From Roseivirga ehrenbergii (GTDB lineage Bacteria; Bacteroidota; Bacteroidia; Cytophagales; Cyclobacteriaceae): 64,000 nt of DNA. Position 1 is the first letter of the stretch. Each line of letters opens with the position of its first letter. Both the position numbers and the translations under genes were made by a program. Location: assembly GCF_001593005.1 (NCBI RefSeq), contig NZ_LQZQ01000002.1:186001-250000 (forward strand), given 5' to 3'. Under the pieces are notes generated by a model, which worked only from the letters and a program-made list of their open reading frames with translations, did no database searches and was not told the DNA's origin. Below, piece after piece: positions 1 to 7,835 of this stretch.

Positions 1-324
1 TGTTTGGGGAAATAGCGAGGCAATCACACCTTCCGAATCATCGCCATCGTGTTCCATGGAAAGTGACGCTTCTTTCTTTTTCTTGCTTTTATTGACAATC
101 AGGTTTCGGGCAACGCGAAACAGCCAACCAGAAATATTCTCAATAGGATTGTGCGTGGTGTCCATGGTTTTCACGAACTGAAAAAACACATCCTGAGCAA
201 TATCTTCAGCATCTTCTGTAGAAGGAACCCTGTTCTTGATAAAAGAGCGGATTCTAGGCTGATGTTCCTTAATCTGCCTTTCTACATTTTCCCTATGTTC
301 AGTTTTGCTCACGGTCAGGACCAT
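1..324 (-). CDS. ECF-type RNA polymerase sigma factor, C-terminus cut by window edge
   Basis: The reverse strand reads without a stop from an ATG at 324 to the window edge, giving 108 codons. The start of the product contains IRSFIKNRVPSTEDAEDIAQ, then DVFFQFVKTM and GWLFRVARNLIVNKSKKKK. This is the region 2 helix pattern of extracytoplasmic-function sigma-70 factors (core binding and -10 recognition). Region 4 lies outside the window. The start overlaps the end of the upstream two-TM gene by 26 bp, so the two are probably cotranscribed and translationally coupled; a GTG at 312 is an alternative start. No anti-sigma factor is visible, so the signal it responds to is unknown. Confidence 0.85.
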   Translation of the reverse strand, partial: MVLTVSKTEHRENVERQIKEHQPRIRSFIKNRVPSTEDAEDIAQDVFFQFVKTMDTTHNPIENISGWLFRVARNLIVNKSKKKKEASLSMEHDGDDSEGVIASLFPQT

Positions 325-703
325 CGTTTTCTTTTACGTCCGAATCAGAAAAACAATCATTTTTATGCTCCATCCATTGCGCAAACTTCCTCTTTTTAAA
401 CCATTCTTTACGTTCCTCTGAACTCATGGTCTTCCATTCTTCACGACCTTTTAAGTCACTCCATTTGTGTTTATGAGAATGTTTCTTTTTACCCCCAATT
501 CCTGAAAAGAGGATTCTGGAAAGGATGAAGAGTCCTAAGGCCTGCCAAAAACTAATGGTAGTGAGACCAAAGATTTCTGGCATTAACCAGTTCCATAAAA
601 GCATGATTACGGAACCAAATAAAAACAACGCTGCTGCGCCAAATACAGGGAAGAAAATGTATTTGTACTTATATATAAATTCTTTCTTTCTCATTTCGAT
701 CAT
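299..703 (-). CDS. Small two-TM membrane protein upstream of an ECF sigma factor
   Basis: This 134-residue protein starts with a short basic segment. Two hydrophobic helices follow (about residues 15-38, rich in F/V/L and ending LLWNWLMPEIFG, and about 48-66, FWQALGLFILSRILFSG). The tail is hydrophilic and strongly charged, with a His/Lys stretch (KKKHSHKHK) and a KWSDLKGREEWKTMSSEERK segment. I do not know a named function; proteins of this look commonly sit directly upstream of ECF sigma genes in Bacteroidota. The 26-bp overlap with the sigma gene suggests one transcript and possibly a role in controlling that sigma factor. It lacks a recognisable zinc-finger anti-sigma motif. A Met at codon 4 is an alternative start. 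Confidence 0.7.
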   Translation of the reverse strand: MIEMRKKEFIYKYKYIFFPVFGAAALFLFGSVIMLLWNWLMPEIFGLTTISFWQALGLFILSRILFSGIGGKKKHSHKHKWSDLKGREEWKTMSSEERKEWFKKRKFAQWMEHKNDCFSDSDVKENDGPDREQN

Positions 704-793
704 TAATTATGTTCTCTTGTATAGGTAGACAAATGAGAGAGAAGAATATTTTAAGTGGGCAGAATTTTTTTTTAGAATCGGAGCAAAATCGTT

Positions 794-1103
794 CGGTGAT
801 GATTAGTGTTTTGAGTTGAGGTCAACTTGGGCTACGGTCTGACCTTCGGTACCAACCAATTACACAGAGGCTATTCGATGGTCGGCACTAACAAGCTAAG
901 TCATGCTGTAAGCATCTTTTTCAGAAGCGCAGATAGGGAAATATCTTGTGAAATGTGAAAAGGCCTCTACGAGGTGACTGTAATAGTAGGCTTAGGTCGA
1001 TTGAGACTGCTTCGTGCCTCGCAGTGACGGTACTGGGCATTGACTGTTTGAACCGTCATACTGCTCCGAAGCTTCGGAAGGTTTCAGCATCCCTCAAAAT
1101 TAG
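794..1103. repeat. Long dispersed intergenic repeat, copy 1
   Basis: About 310 bp that recur at 4550-4925 with only scattered substitutions. Copy 1 lacks a 66-bp segment present in copy 2. The unit carries several small dyads: ATGCT-GTA-AGCAT, CCTC-TAC-GAGG and the 12-bp palindrome CCGAAGCTTCGG. At 1003-1030 it also carries the reverse complement of a CGTCACTGCGAGGCACGAAG-type sequence, which resembles the CGTCATTGCGAGG repeat common in bacterial intergenic DNA. There is no coding potential, so it looks like a REP/BIME-like or non-autonomous mobile sequence. Confidence 0.75.
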
Positions 1104-1107
1104 GTCA

Positions 1108-1162
1108 CGTCCTGAAATAGGTTGACACAATCAATTGATAATTGTCAACTAAAATCAGGACG
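1108..1162. mobile_element. 55-bp mini-element with IS3-like terminal inverted repeats
   Basis: Two 18-bp imperfect inverted arms, GTCCTGAAATAGGTTGAC (1109-1126) and GTCAACTAAAATCAGGAC (1144-1161), face each other across 17 bp. The left arm extended to 20 bp matches the inner-facing end of the complete IS3-family element at 44699-44718 in 19 of 20 positions. It has no coding content, so this is probably a relic or miniature derivative of a related IS. A plain hairpin is the alternative reading. Confidence 0.65.
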
Positions 1163-1213
1163 AGACATTACCTGAGAAGCAATAACTCCACTCGTTTCAA
1201 TTATTTTTTCCTA

Positions 1214-1264
1214 TTTACTTAACAAGTATGAAACTAATTATTACTTTTACTTTTGTTAAGTAAA
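1214..1264 (+). promoter_or_regulatory. Promoter/operator region of the PadR-permease operon
   Basis: A perfect 12-bp inverted repeat, TTTACTTAACAA (1214-1225) and TTGTTAAGTAAA (1253-1264), is separated by 27 bp just upstream of the PadR start. Each arm also sits in a smaller dyad, TACTT-AAC-AAGTA and TACTT-N5-AAGTA. TACTTTTG at 1248-1255 matches the Bacteroidota -7 consensus TAnnTTTG and overlaps the right arm, so a bound repressor would block it. Autoregulation by PadR is inferred from family habit. Confidence 0.55.
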
Positions 1265-1273
1265 CAAATAACT

Positions 1274-1603
1274 ATGTCAGAACATTCGTTGGGTGAGTTT
1301 GAGGAACTGGTATTACTGCTGGTAGCCGCCAATAATAAAGAGGCCTATGGCGTACTGATCCTTGAAAACCTTGAAGAAAAATTAGGAAAGAAGGTAAATG
1401 TCAGTGCCGTGCATGTGGCCCTCAAACGCATGGAAAACAAGGGTTTTGTAGAATCTAGTTATGGCGGCATCACCAACGAACGTGGAGGCCGCAGAAAAAA
1501 ATATTATAGTATTACTTCAATAGGGAAAAAGGTACTGGATCAGCAATACGAAGTCAGAACTTCGATTTACCAGCAGATTCCTAAAATTTCATTTGGTCAA
1601 TGA
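1274..1603 (+). CDS. PadR family transcriptional regulator
   Basis: A 109-residue winged-helix protein. It opens MSEHSLGEFEELVLLLVAA, then VSAVHVALKRMENKGFVESS (recognition helix) and GGRRKKYYSITSIGKKVL (wing). This is the classic PadR layout, without the long C-terminal dimerisation extension of PadR-s2 members. The frame is open to a TTG at 1253, but the ATG at 1274 gives the conserved PadR N-terminus and leaves room for a promoter. Its stop overlaps the permease start (ATGA), so the two are translationally coupled. It most likely represses its own operon through the inverted repeat just upstream. The ligand is unknown. Confidence 0.9.
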   Translation: MSEHSLGEFEELVLLLVAANNKEAYGVLILENLEEKLGKKVNVSAVHVALKRMENKGFVESSYGGITNERGGRRKKYYSITSIGKKVLDQQYEVRTSIYQQIPKISFGQ

Positions 1604-4278
1604 AAGCCCAGCCGCCAAAAAGAGCACTCCAATTTCTGCGCTGGTTTTGCAGGGAAGATTACCTCGAAGAATTCGAGGGTGATCTGATTGAGCTCTTTGA
1701 GAAGCATTTTGAAACATCACCCAAAAAGGCGAAAAGAAAATTCTTTTGGGGCGTAATGCGCTCTTTCAGGCCGGGGTTTATGAAAGCATTTTATAAGGTC
1801 AACTATTCAATAACAACAGCTATGTTTAAAAACAACTTGAAGGTGGCGTGGCGCAATGCGCTTCGACAACCTTTCTTCACTTTCCTCAACACATCGGGTC
1901 TTGCCATTGGTATGGCAGGCGCCTTGATTATTACTTTGTTTCTCCACGATGAGCTCAGCTTCGACAAAATGTTTGCCGATGCAGATCGCATTTACCGCGT
2001 CAATATCGACAACCGAACCGCGGGCGAAACCAATCATTTTGCAGCCGTTTCTAGCCCTTTGGCCAATGTAATGCAAAGTGATTTTCCGCAGGCAGAAATG
2101 ATCACTCGATTAAAAGTGAGCAACAGCATTTTACTTAAGGAGGTAAATGCCGAACAAAATGTAAAAGAAGATTACGTTGCTGGTGCAGACTCTACTTTTT
2201 TCGAAATGTTTGGTTTGAAACTGCTCTATGGAAATGCAAAAAACGCATTGCAAAAGCCAAACTCTATTGTACTCACCAAAACCGCAGCCCTCAAGCATTT
2301 TGATTTAGATAAAGCACTTGGCCAAAGCATGGTGCTCAATAATGATGAGATATATGTGGTCACTGGCGTGATGGACGATTTACCTAAAAACTCGTTTTTA
2401 AGAAATCATCAGGTCTTTATTTCACTTTCCAGTTTTGATGATGCCAAAAGCTTGGCTTGGAATACTTGGAGCTTTCCCACTTTTGTGAAACTTAGCCCTA
2501 CGGCAAATGAAGAAAATTTACAGGTTTATTTGAGCACGGTGAAAGATCGTTACTTAATTCCTTGGGCCATGACTTTTATGCCAGGACTCACCGTAGAAAG
2601 TGCCAAAGAAATGGAGAAATCCTCTGGTGATTTTATGCGGTTTACGCCCATTGCTCTAACTGATATTCACCTGCATTCACCCAATATTGAAGATGAGTTA
2701 AGCACCAATAGCGATATTCAGAATGTATATATACTCGCTGCGGTTGGTCTATTCTTAATCATCCTTGCCTGTGTCAACTTTATGAACCTGTCTACCGCGC
2801 GGTCTCTGAAAAGAGCAAAAGAAGTGGGCGTGCGCAAAACGTTAGGCAGCAGTAGGTCAGGGTTGATCAAACAGTTTCTAACGGAATCTACTTTAGTAGC
2901 ATTCATGGCACTGGTATTGGCCATAGCCATTGCAGCCCTCTGTTTGCCTTACTTTAATCAATTGGCGGGAAAAGCCATTTCAATTCCTTTTGGGAATCCG
3001 TTGTTTTGGTTGGTACTCTTGGGGGTTTCGCTTGTTTTGGGTTTTGGTTCGGGGAGCTACCCTGCATTTCTAATGTCGAGATTTGCACCCATTAAGGGAA
3101 TGAAAGGAGGGGACATTAAAGGAAATGGAGGCAGAACGGTGATCAACAGCCTTGTGGTTGTTCAGTTTGCCATTTCACTATTTCTCATGTTGGGTACTTT
3201 TGTAGTTTTTCAGCAACTCAATTTCATTCAGAATAAAGACCTAGGGTATCAAAAAGATCAGGTGCTGATTATTGATGATGTAGATGCTACAGGTAAACAA
3301 ATCGAAGCTTTTAAAAACCAAGTGAAGACAATTGCTCAGGTAGAAAGTGCTTCATTGAGTAGCTATTTGCCGACTCCTTCACCAAGAAGTGCCACCACAC
3401 TTTTTCCTGATAAATCGCTTGGGAGCGAAAATGCTTTGATCATTGGCAGTTGGGATATTGATTACGACTACCTCTCCACCTTGGGGCTGGAATTAGTGGC
3501 AGGTCGTGATTTTAACAGGGAATTGGCCACGGATTCTAGCGCCATGATTTTGAACGAATCCACAACTGTACTGCTTGGCTTGTCTCCCGAAGAAGCCATA
3601 GGAATGCGATTCACGGATGATTTCCATAGAGAGGATAAGGAAAACATGCGCTACTTCACTGTGATTGGAGTAGTCAAAAACTTCCACTTTGAAACCCTGA
3701 GAAACAGCATTGATGCCCTTAGCCTGACGCTGGGAGGAAAGCCTAAGAAAATGCTAGTCAAACTGAATGCTGGAGATTTTTCGAAAGGTATTTCGGAATT
3801 AGAAACCGTATGGGAAAAGTTCGCGCCAGGTCAGCCTTTCAGTTATTATTTTATGGACGATTCCTTCAATAATACTTATGATACTGAACAGCGTTTGGGC
3901 AAAATATTTGTGATTTTCACTTCGCTTTCCATTTTTATTGCCTGCCTTGGCCTGTTTGGTTTGGCGGCTTTCAATGCCGAAAAAAGAGCGAAAGAGATCA
4001 GTATCCGAAAAGTGCTGGGCGCCAGCATAGGTCAAATTACTTACAAACTGTCCATTGATTTTCTAAAGCTGGTGGGCTTAGCGACAATAGTGTCACTGCC
4101 CTTAGCAGGCTATTTCATGAACCGCTGGCTACAAGATTTCTCTTACAGGATTGAGATCCCTTGGTGGGTGTATGTACTTACGGCTTTTATGGCGGTGGTT
4201 ATTTCTATCCTCACCGTGAGTTTTCAAAGCACAAAAGCCGCTATGAGTAGTCCGATTAAAGCTTTGAAGCAGGAGTGA
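1600..4278 (+). CDS. ABC transporter permease, MacB/FtsX type with PadR-linked prefix domain
   Basis: An 892-residue inner-membrane protein with four parts. Residues 1-70 form the small permease prefix domain found in PadR-coupled permeases (PPKRALQFLRWFCREDYLEE). Then come a MacB-type periplasmic core domain, an FtsX domain near residues 380-500 (NFMNLSTARSLKRAKEVGVR), a second core domain and a second FtsX domain near 770-890 (GLAAFNAEKRAKEISIRKVL). About eight TM helices are expected. Such permeases handle lipoproteins, antimicrobial peptides or mechanotransmission and need a separate ATPase, which is not encoded nearby. The gene overlaps PadR by 4 bp. The substrate cannot be told from sequence. 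Confidence 0.88.
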   Translation: MKAQPPKRALQFLRWFCREDYLEEFEGDLIELFEKHFETSPKKAKRKFFWGVMRSFRPGFMKAFYKVNYSITTAMFKNNLKVAWRNALRQPFFTFLNTSGLAIGMAGALIITLFLHDELSFDKMFADADRIYRVNIDNRTAGETNHFAAVSSPLANVMQSDFPQAEMITRLKVSNSILLKEVNAEQNVKEDYVAGADSTFFEMFGLKLLYGNAKNALQKPNSIVLTKTAALKHFDLDKALGQSMVLNNDEIYVVTGVMDDLPKNSFLRNHQVFISLSSFDDAKSLAWNTWSFPTFVKLSPTANEENLQVYLSTVKDRYLIPWAMTFMPGLTVESAKEMEKSSGDFMRFTPIALTDIHLHSPNIEDELSTNSDIQNVYILAAVGLFLIILACVNFMNLSTARSLKRAKEVGVRKTLGSSRSGLIKQFLTESTLVAFMALVLAIAIAALCLPYFNQLAGKAISIPFGNPLFWLVLLGVSLVLGFGSGSYPAFLMSRFAPIKGMKGGDIKGNGGRTVINSLVVVQFAISLFLMLGTFVVFQQLNFIQNKDLGYQKDQVLIIDDVDATGKQIEAFKNQVKTIAQVESASLSSYLPTPSPRSATTLFPDKSLGSENALIIGSWDIDYDYLSTLGLELVAGRDFNRELATDSSAMILNESTTVLLGLSPEEAIGMRFTDDFHREDKENMRYFTVIGVVKNFHFETLRNSIDALSLTLGGKPKKMLVKLNAGDFSKGISELETVWEKFAPGQPFSYYFMDDSFNNTYDTEQRLGKIFVIFTSLSIFIACLGLFGLAAFNAEKRAKEISIRKVLGASIGQITYKLSIDFLKLVGLATIVSLPLAGYFMNRWLQDFSYRIEIPWWVYVLTAFMAVVISILTVSFQSTKAAMSSPIKALKQE

Positions 4279-4284
4279 TTTCTG

Positions 4285-4320
4285 TTCTTAACCGCTAAGA
4301 GCGCTGAGTTTCGCAAAGAT
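4285..4320. repeat. 36-bp direct repeat, first copy
   Basis: TTCTTAACCGCTAAGAGCGC and the following 16 bases recur at 4485-4520 with about three differences, exactly 200 bp downstream. It resembles the AACCGCAAAGAGCGCAAAG-style intergenic repeats often seen in Cytophagales. It contains no coding frame. Confidence 0.65.
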
Positions 4321-4371
4321 TGCAGAATATAGTCCGTTAGCTATTCTATTAAAGCTAGTTTCTGGATAATC

Positions 4372-4480
4372 GCTAACAAGCTAAGTCATGCTGTAAGCAT
4401 CTTTTTCAGTAACAAAGTTGGAGGGTGTTTTGTCTTGTAAAGCATGAAAAGATCTCTACGAGATGACTGTAATAGTGGGC
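4372..4480. repeat. Partial diverged copy of the dispersed repeat
   Basis: It shares GCTAACAAGCTAAGTCATGC, GTAAGCATCTTTTTCAG and CTCTACGAGATGACTGTAAT with the two long copies, but its middle is diverged and it stops at AATAGTGGGC. It runs into the second 36-bp direct repeat. Confidence 0.65.
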
Positions 4481-4484
4481 GGTT

Positions 4485-4520
4485 TTCTTAACCGCTAAGG
4501 GCGCTGAGTTTCACAAAGGT
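4485..4520. repeat. 36-bp direct repeat, second copy
   Basis: This is the second copy of the unit at 4285-4320, with AAGGGCGC for AAGAGCGC and TTTCACAAAGG for TTTCGCAAAGA. The pair delimits the partial dispersed-repeat copy between them. Confidence 0.65.
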
Positions 4521-4549
4521 TTAATCGAAGAGCAATCGCTCGGTTGCAC

Positions 4550-4925
4550 CGAGTGATGGTTAGTGTTTTGAGTTGAGGTCAACTTGGGCTACGGTCTGAC
4601 CTGCGGTACCGACCGATAACACAGAGGCTATTCGATGGTCGGCACCGAATGACTGTTTTGAGACTGCTTCGATTGATGGCGCTTTGAACAATGCTAGTTA
4701 TGAGCAGTCACTAACAAGCTAAGTCATGCTGTAAGCATCTTTTTCAGAAGCGCAGATAGGGAAATATCTTGTGAAACGTAAAAAGACCTCTACGAGGTGA
4801 CTGTAATAGTAGGCTTAGGTCGATTGAGACTGCTTCGTGCCTCGCAGTGACGGTACTGGACATTGACTGTTTGAACAGTCATGCTGCTCCGAAGCTTCGT
4901 GGGTGTTTCAACATCCCTCAAAATA
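4550..4925. repeat. Long dispersed intergenic repeat, copy 2
   Basis: It matches 794-1103 over its whole length in the same orientation, plus a 66-bp insertion after GGTCGGCAC (4646-4711). The insertion itself repeats the GAGACTGCTTCG motif found later in the unit. The REP-like sequence is at 4826-4853. Both copies end in CATCCCTCAAAAT. Confidence 0.75.
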
Positions 4926-4987
4926 CTGGAGAACTAATTGGGGTTTTATTGATTTAAAACGGACAGGGTCCTAGCGCTCATATTGGG

Positions 4988-5031
4988 TCACAGGTTCTGC
5001 CAGAGGCAGATAAATCGGAGAACCTGCGACA
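4988..5031. repeat. Nested hairpin (outer 8-bp, inner 5-bp stem)
   Basis: CAGGTTCT (about 4992-4999) pairs with AGAACCTG further right. Between them lies a second hairpin, CTGCC-AGA-GGCAG. No T-run follows, so it does not look like a terminator. It lies about 15 bp beyond the 3' end of the DUF695 gene. Confidence 0.45.
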
Positions 5032-5044
5032 CAGGGAGGTGATT

Positions 5045-5527
5045 TTAGTCTTTTTTAAAATCTTCTATCAATTTTTTAAATTCTCTCCACTCAGGGTCTT
5101 CATAAAAATCTATCTCAATTGGGTATCTTTCATGTTTAGTAAGCGTCTTATTTAGTGAAGCCATAAAATCATCTTGAGAAGCACTGTAATAAACGAGTTC
5201 TTTTAAATTATTTCCTGTTCGACTATAGGCGTGTTGATATTTTTTGAACGAGCTCTTTATGTTCTCAATGGCTTCCTCTAGGTCAATCATTTTTTCATTT
5301 ATCTCATGGGGAGGCATTCCATTGTTAGTTTCACCTTCGTATTTCCAAGAAATAACAGTCAGCACAGGGGATTTTTTTATTATTGAATCATTCGGAATCT
5401 CATCAACGAACTTTACTATTACGGGAAACTCATTTTCATAATACCTTCCAATTATTCCCTTTTCTTCAGAAGCGGCCTCTGATTCATTTAGCTTTTTCTT
5501 TTTTGCAAATCCGAAAAATGATGCCAT
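5045..5527 (-). CDS. DUF695 domain-containing protein
   Basis: A 160-residue, soluble, acidic protein without a signal peptide. After a Lys-rich start (MASFFGFAKKKKLNESEA) it shows a segment of the form FPVIVKFVDEIPNDS, and it ends in the YPIEIDFYEDPEWREFKKLI block. That pattern, with the aromatic FYEDPEW, is what I recognise as DUF695. Biochemical function is unknown. The gene stands alone between a repeat-rich region and comM, with its own short upstream region that carries two ATAAACCCTAAAC repeats. I am fairly sure of the family and cannot propose a pathway. Confidence 0.7.
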   Translation of the reverse strand: MASFFGFAKKKKLNESEAASEEKGIIGRYYENEFPVIVKFVDEIPNDSIIKKSPVLTVISWKYEGETNNGMPPHEINEKMIDLEEAIENIKSSFKKYQHAYSRTGNNLKELVYYSASQDDFMASLNKTLTKHERYPIEIDFYEDPEWREFKKLIEDFKKD

Positions 5528-5657
5528 TAGATGTTTTTAAGAATGTAATATCACTCACTATTAAAGTTTACAGATAAACAGTACAATGGTAAGTAGCTAA
5601 AGTCTAATCAAATTCTAAACTATAAACCCTAAACAATAAACCCTAAACTTCACAAAC

Positions 5658-7193
5658 TCACCCCGCCCATCCATCTCTGTCCAAGCTGCGGTATTGAATG
5701 GCTTCGGCCAGGTGCTCAATTTTGATTTCTTCGCTGCCGGCTAAATCGGCAATGGTGCGGCTTACTTTTAGGATTCTGTCATAAGCACGGGCAGAAAGCC
5801 CCAACCGCTCCATGGCGGTTTTTAAAAGTACCCTTCCTGCTTCGTTAATCTGGCAAATGTCTTTAACCATTTGCGAAGGCATCATGGCATTGGAATGCAG
5901 GCCGTGGTCTTTGAGTCGGGCCGTTTGAATAGCGCGAGCTTTGATTACCCTTTCACGAATGGCGGTACTGTCTTCGGCCTTTCGGTTTTCCGTCATTTGA
6001 TCGAAGGAAACGGGCGTTACTTCTACGTGTAAATCAATGCGGTCGAGCAATGGGCCGCTGATTTTATTGAGGTAGCGCTGCACTTGTCCCGAACCGCAAA
6101 CGCAGTCTTTTTCCGGGTGATTATAATAGCCACAAGGGCAAGGGTTCATGCTGGCAATCAGCATAAAGTTGGAAGGAAAATCTACCGAAACCTTAGCACG
6201 AGAAATGGTCACTTTACGTTCTTCCAACGGCTGACGCATTACTTCTAAAACCGTGCGTTTAAACTCGGGTAATTCATCCAAAAAAAGTACGCCATTGTGC
6301 GCCAATGAAATTTCTCCGGGTTGCGGATTTCCACCGCCCCCGACCAAGGCTACATCGCTTACGGTATGGTGCGGGGAACGGAAAGGTCTTTTCGTAACCA
6401 AGTCGCCATTGGCAGTCAGTTTACCAGCTACCGAATGTATTTTGGTGGTTTCCAACGCTTCATACAAACTCAATGGAGGAAGGATTGAAGGAAGCCTTTT
6501 CGCTAACATGGTTTTTCCTGCGCCAGGCGGGCCAATCATGATGACGTTATGACCACCCGCTGCTGCAATTTCTAAAGCTCGTTTGATATTTTCTTGTCCC
6601 TGAACATTCGAAAAATCCGCTTCATAGTCATTCAAATGGGTAAAGAACTTGTCGCGAGTATCGTATTCTAAAGGCTCGATGTGCCGTTTTCCTTCCAAAA
6701 ATTCGATGGCCTCAATTAGGTTGCCTACACCAATTACATCAAGGTCGTTGACGATGGCTGCTTCGTTCGCATTTTCGCTCGGAAGAATAAAACCTTTGAA
6801 ACCATTATTTCTAGCCTCAATGGCAATGGGCAGCACACCTTTAATCGGCCGAAGATTTCCATCCAAGGCCATTTCACCCATAATGAGGTACTTCTCTAAT
6901 TCTGGTGCATTGATTTGGTTAGAAGCATTCAACACGCCCAAGGCGATGGGCAAATCGTAGGCAGAACCTTCTTTCTTGATGTCGGCTGGCGCCATATTGA
7001 CCACCACTTTTTGCCGTGGCATGCGGTAATCAAAATGCTTTAGGGCAGATTCTATGCGATGCTCACTTTCCTTCACAGCGCTATCGGGCAAACCACTGAG
7101 CCAGAACTTAGTGCCTTGCACAATGTTCACTTCAATGGTGATGATTCTTGCATCTACACCATGTACAGCCGCTCCGTAGCCTTTACTCAGCAT
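5658..7193 (-). CDS. comM: YifB/ComM family Mg-chelatase-like AAA+ ATPase
   Basis: A 511-residue cytoplasmic protein in three parts. The N-terminal Lon-protease-like (S16) fold spans about residues 1-170 and includes [20 protein letters not shown]-type sequence. The AAA+ core carries the Walker A motif [10 protein letters not shown] near residue 215. The C-terminal Mg-chelatase domain includes [20 protein letters not shown], typical of YifB. ComM of naturally competent bacteria is a helicase that promotes branch migration during integration of transforming DNA, and homologues are widespread in non-competent species. Its start overlaps the end of gmhA by 11 bp, so the two are coupled. The length is normal for the family. 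Confidence 0.95.
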   Translation of the reverse strand: MLSKGYGAAVHGVDARIITIEVNIVQGTKFWLSGLPDSAVKESEHRIESALKHFDYRMPRQKVVVNMAPADIKKEGSAYDLPIALGVLNASNQINAPELEKYLIMGEMALDGNLRPIKGVLPIAIEARNNGFKGFILPSENANEAAIVNDLDVIGVGNLIEAIEFLEGKRHIEPLEYDTRDKFFTHLNDYEADFSNVQGQENIKRALEIAAAGGHNVIMIGPPGAGKTMLAKRLPSILPPLSLYEALETTKIHSVAGKLTANGDLVTKRPFRSPHHTVSDVALVGGGGNPQPGEISLAHNGVLFLDELPEFKRTVLEVMRQPLEERKVTISRAKVSVDFPSNFMLIASMNPCPCGYYNHPEKDCVCGSGQVQRYLNKISGPLLDRIDLHVEVTPVSFDQMTENRKAEDSTAIRERVIKARAIQTARLKDHGLHSNAMMPSQMVKDICQINEAGRVLLKTAMERLGLSARAYDRILKVSRTIADLAGSEEIKIEHLAEAIQYRSLDRDGWAG

Positions 7194-7770
7194 CTATGGT
7201 TCCTTTTTCTATCAGTTGAATAAGTATGTGAATTACTTTAATGTGAATTTCCTGAACTCGGTCGGCATAGCCCATGTGTGGCACACGGATTTCTACATCG
7301 GCCAGTTCTGCCAATTCCCCCCCATTTTTCCCCGTAAGGGCAATTACTTTCATTTTTCGTTGCTTGGCCACTGTGGCTGCGCGAAGAATGTTCTTCGAAT
7401 TTCCACTGGTGCTAATCGCCAAAACAGCATCGCCTTCGCGTCCTAAACCTTCGATATAGCGAGAGAAAATGGATTCGTAACCGAAATCGTTTGAAACGCA
7501 GCTGATATGGCTGGGGTCTGAAATAGCAATGGCAGGCAATGCCCTGCGGTTTTCGCGGTAACGACCAGTCAGTTCCTCGGCAAAATGCATGGCATCGCAG
7601 TGCGAACCACCGTTGCCGCAGCTGAAAATTTTACCATCATTATTTATGGTATCTACAAAGGCTTGCGCAGCCTTTTCTATGGCTTCAATGTTTTGTTCGT
7701 TGTCCAGAAAGTTTTCTAGCACTTTGGCGGCTTCCTGTAATTCTTGCTTAATCAGACTGTAATTGTCCAT
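7183..7770 (-). CDS. gmhA: D-sedoheptulose 7-phosphate isomerase
   Basis: A 195-residue single SIS-domain protein, close in size to E. coli GmhA. Diagnostic segments are [35 protein letters not shown] and ISTSGNSKN, and the C-terminal half ends in a helix with [15 protein letters not shown]. The enzyme converts sedoheptulose 7-phosphate to D-glycero-manno-heptose 7-phosphate, the first step of heptose synthesis for LPS core. No other heptose gene is adjacent; instead it is cotranscribed with comM (11-bp overlap). An MsbA-like exporter lies upstream in the same direction, a plausible envelope-biogenesis link. Confidence 0.95.
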   Translation of the reverse strand: MDNYSLIKQELQEAAKVLENFLDNEQNIEAIEKAAQAFVDTINNDGKIFSCGNGGSHCDAMHFAEELTGRYRENRRALPAIAISDPSHISCVSNDFGYESIFSRYIEGLGREGDAVLAISTSGNSKNILRAATVAKQRKMKVIALTGKNGGELAELADVEIRVPHMGYADRVQEIHIKVIHILIQLIEKGTIDAE

Positions 7771-7835
7771 GTTGAAGAGGTTTTAATCGAAGAAAGGAAA
7801 TTATACGAAATATATCAATGCAATCTGAAATAAAT

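Larger units (their letters stand above)
704..1213. other. Non-coding stretch holding a dispersed repeat and a mini IS relic
   Basis: No supportable gene lies between the two-TM protein and the PadR gene. The stretch contains one copy of the long dispersed repeat (about 794-1103) and the 55-bp inverted-repeat element (1108-1162). An AT-rich PadR upstream region follows. The short reading frames here are shadows. Confidence 0.7.
4279..5044. other. 766-bp repeat-rich intergenic region, no gene seen
   Basis: The stretch between the permease and the DUF695 gene has no credible coding frame. It holds a 36-bp direct repeat 200 bp apart, a partial and a full copy of the dispersed repeat, and a nested hairpin near 4990-5031. 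Together with 794-1103, these repeats bracket the PadR-permease operon on both sides. Confidence 0.75.

Noticed and set aside
1600-4278. Reading the large permease as a complete MacB exporter
   Set aside because: No nucleotide-binding domain or Walker motif is present and no ATPase gene is adjacent.
5612-5650. Telomere-like AAACCCTAAAC repeats
   Set aside because: Only two short copies in an AT-rich gap; chance or simple duplication is enough.
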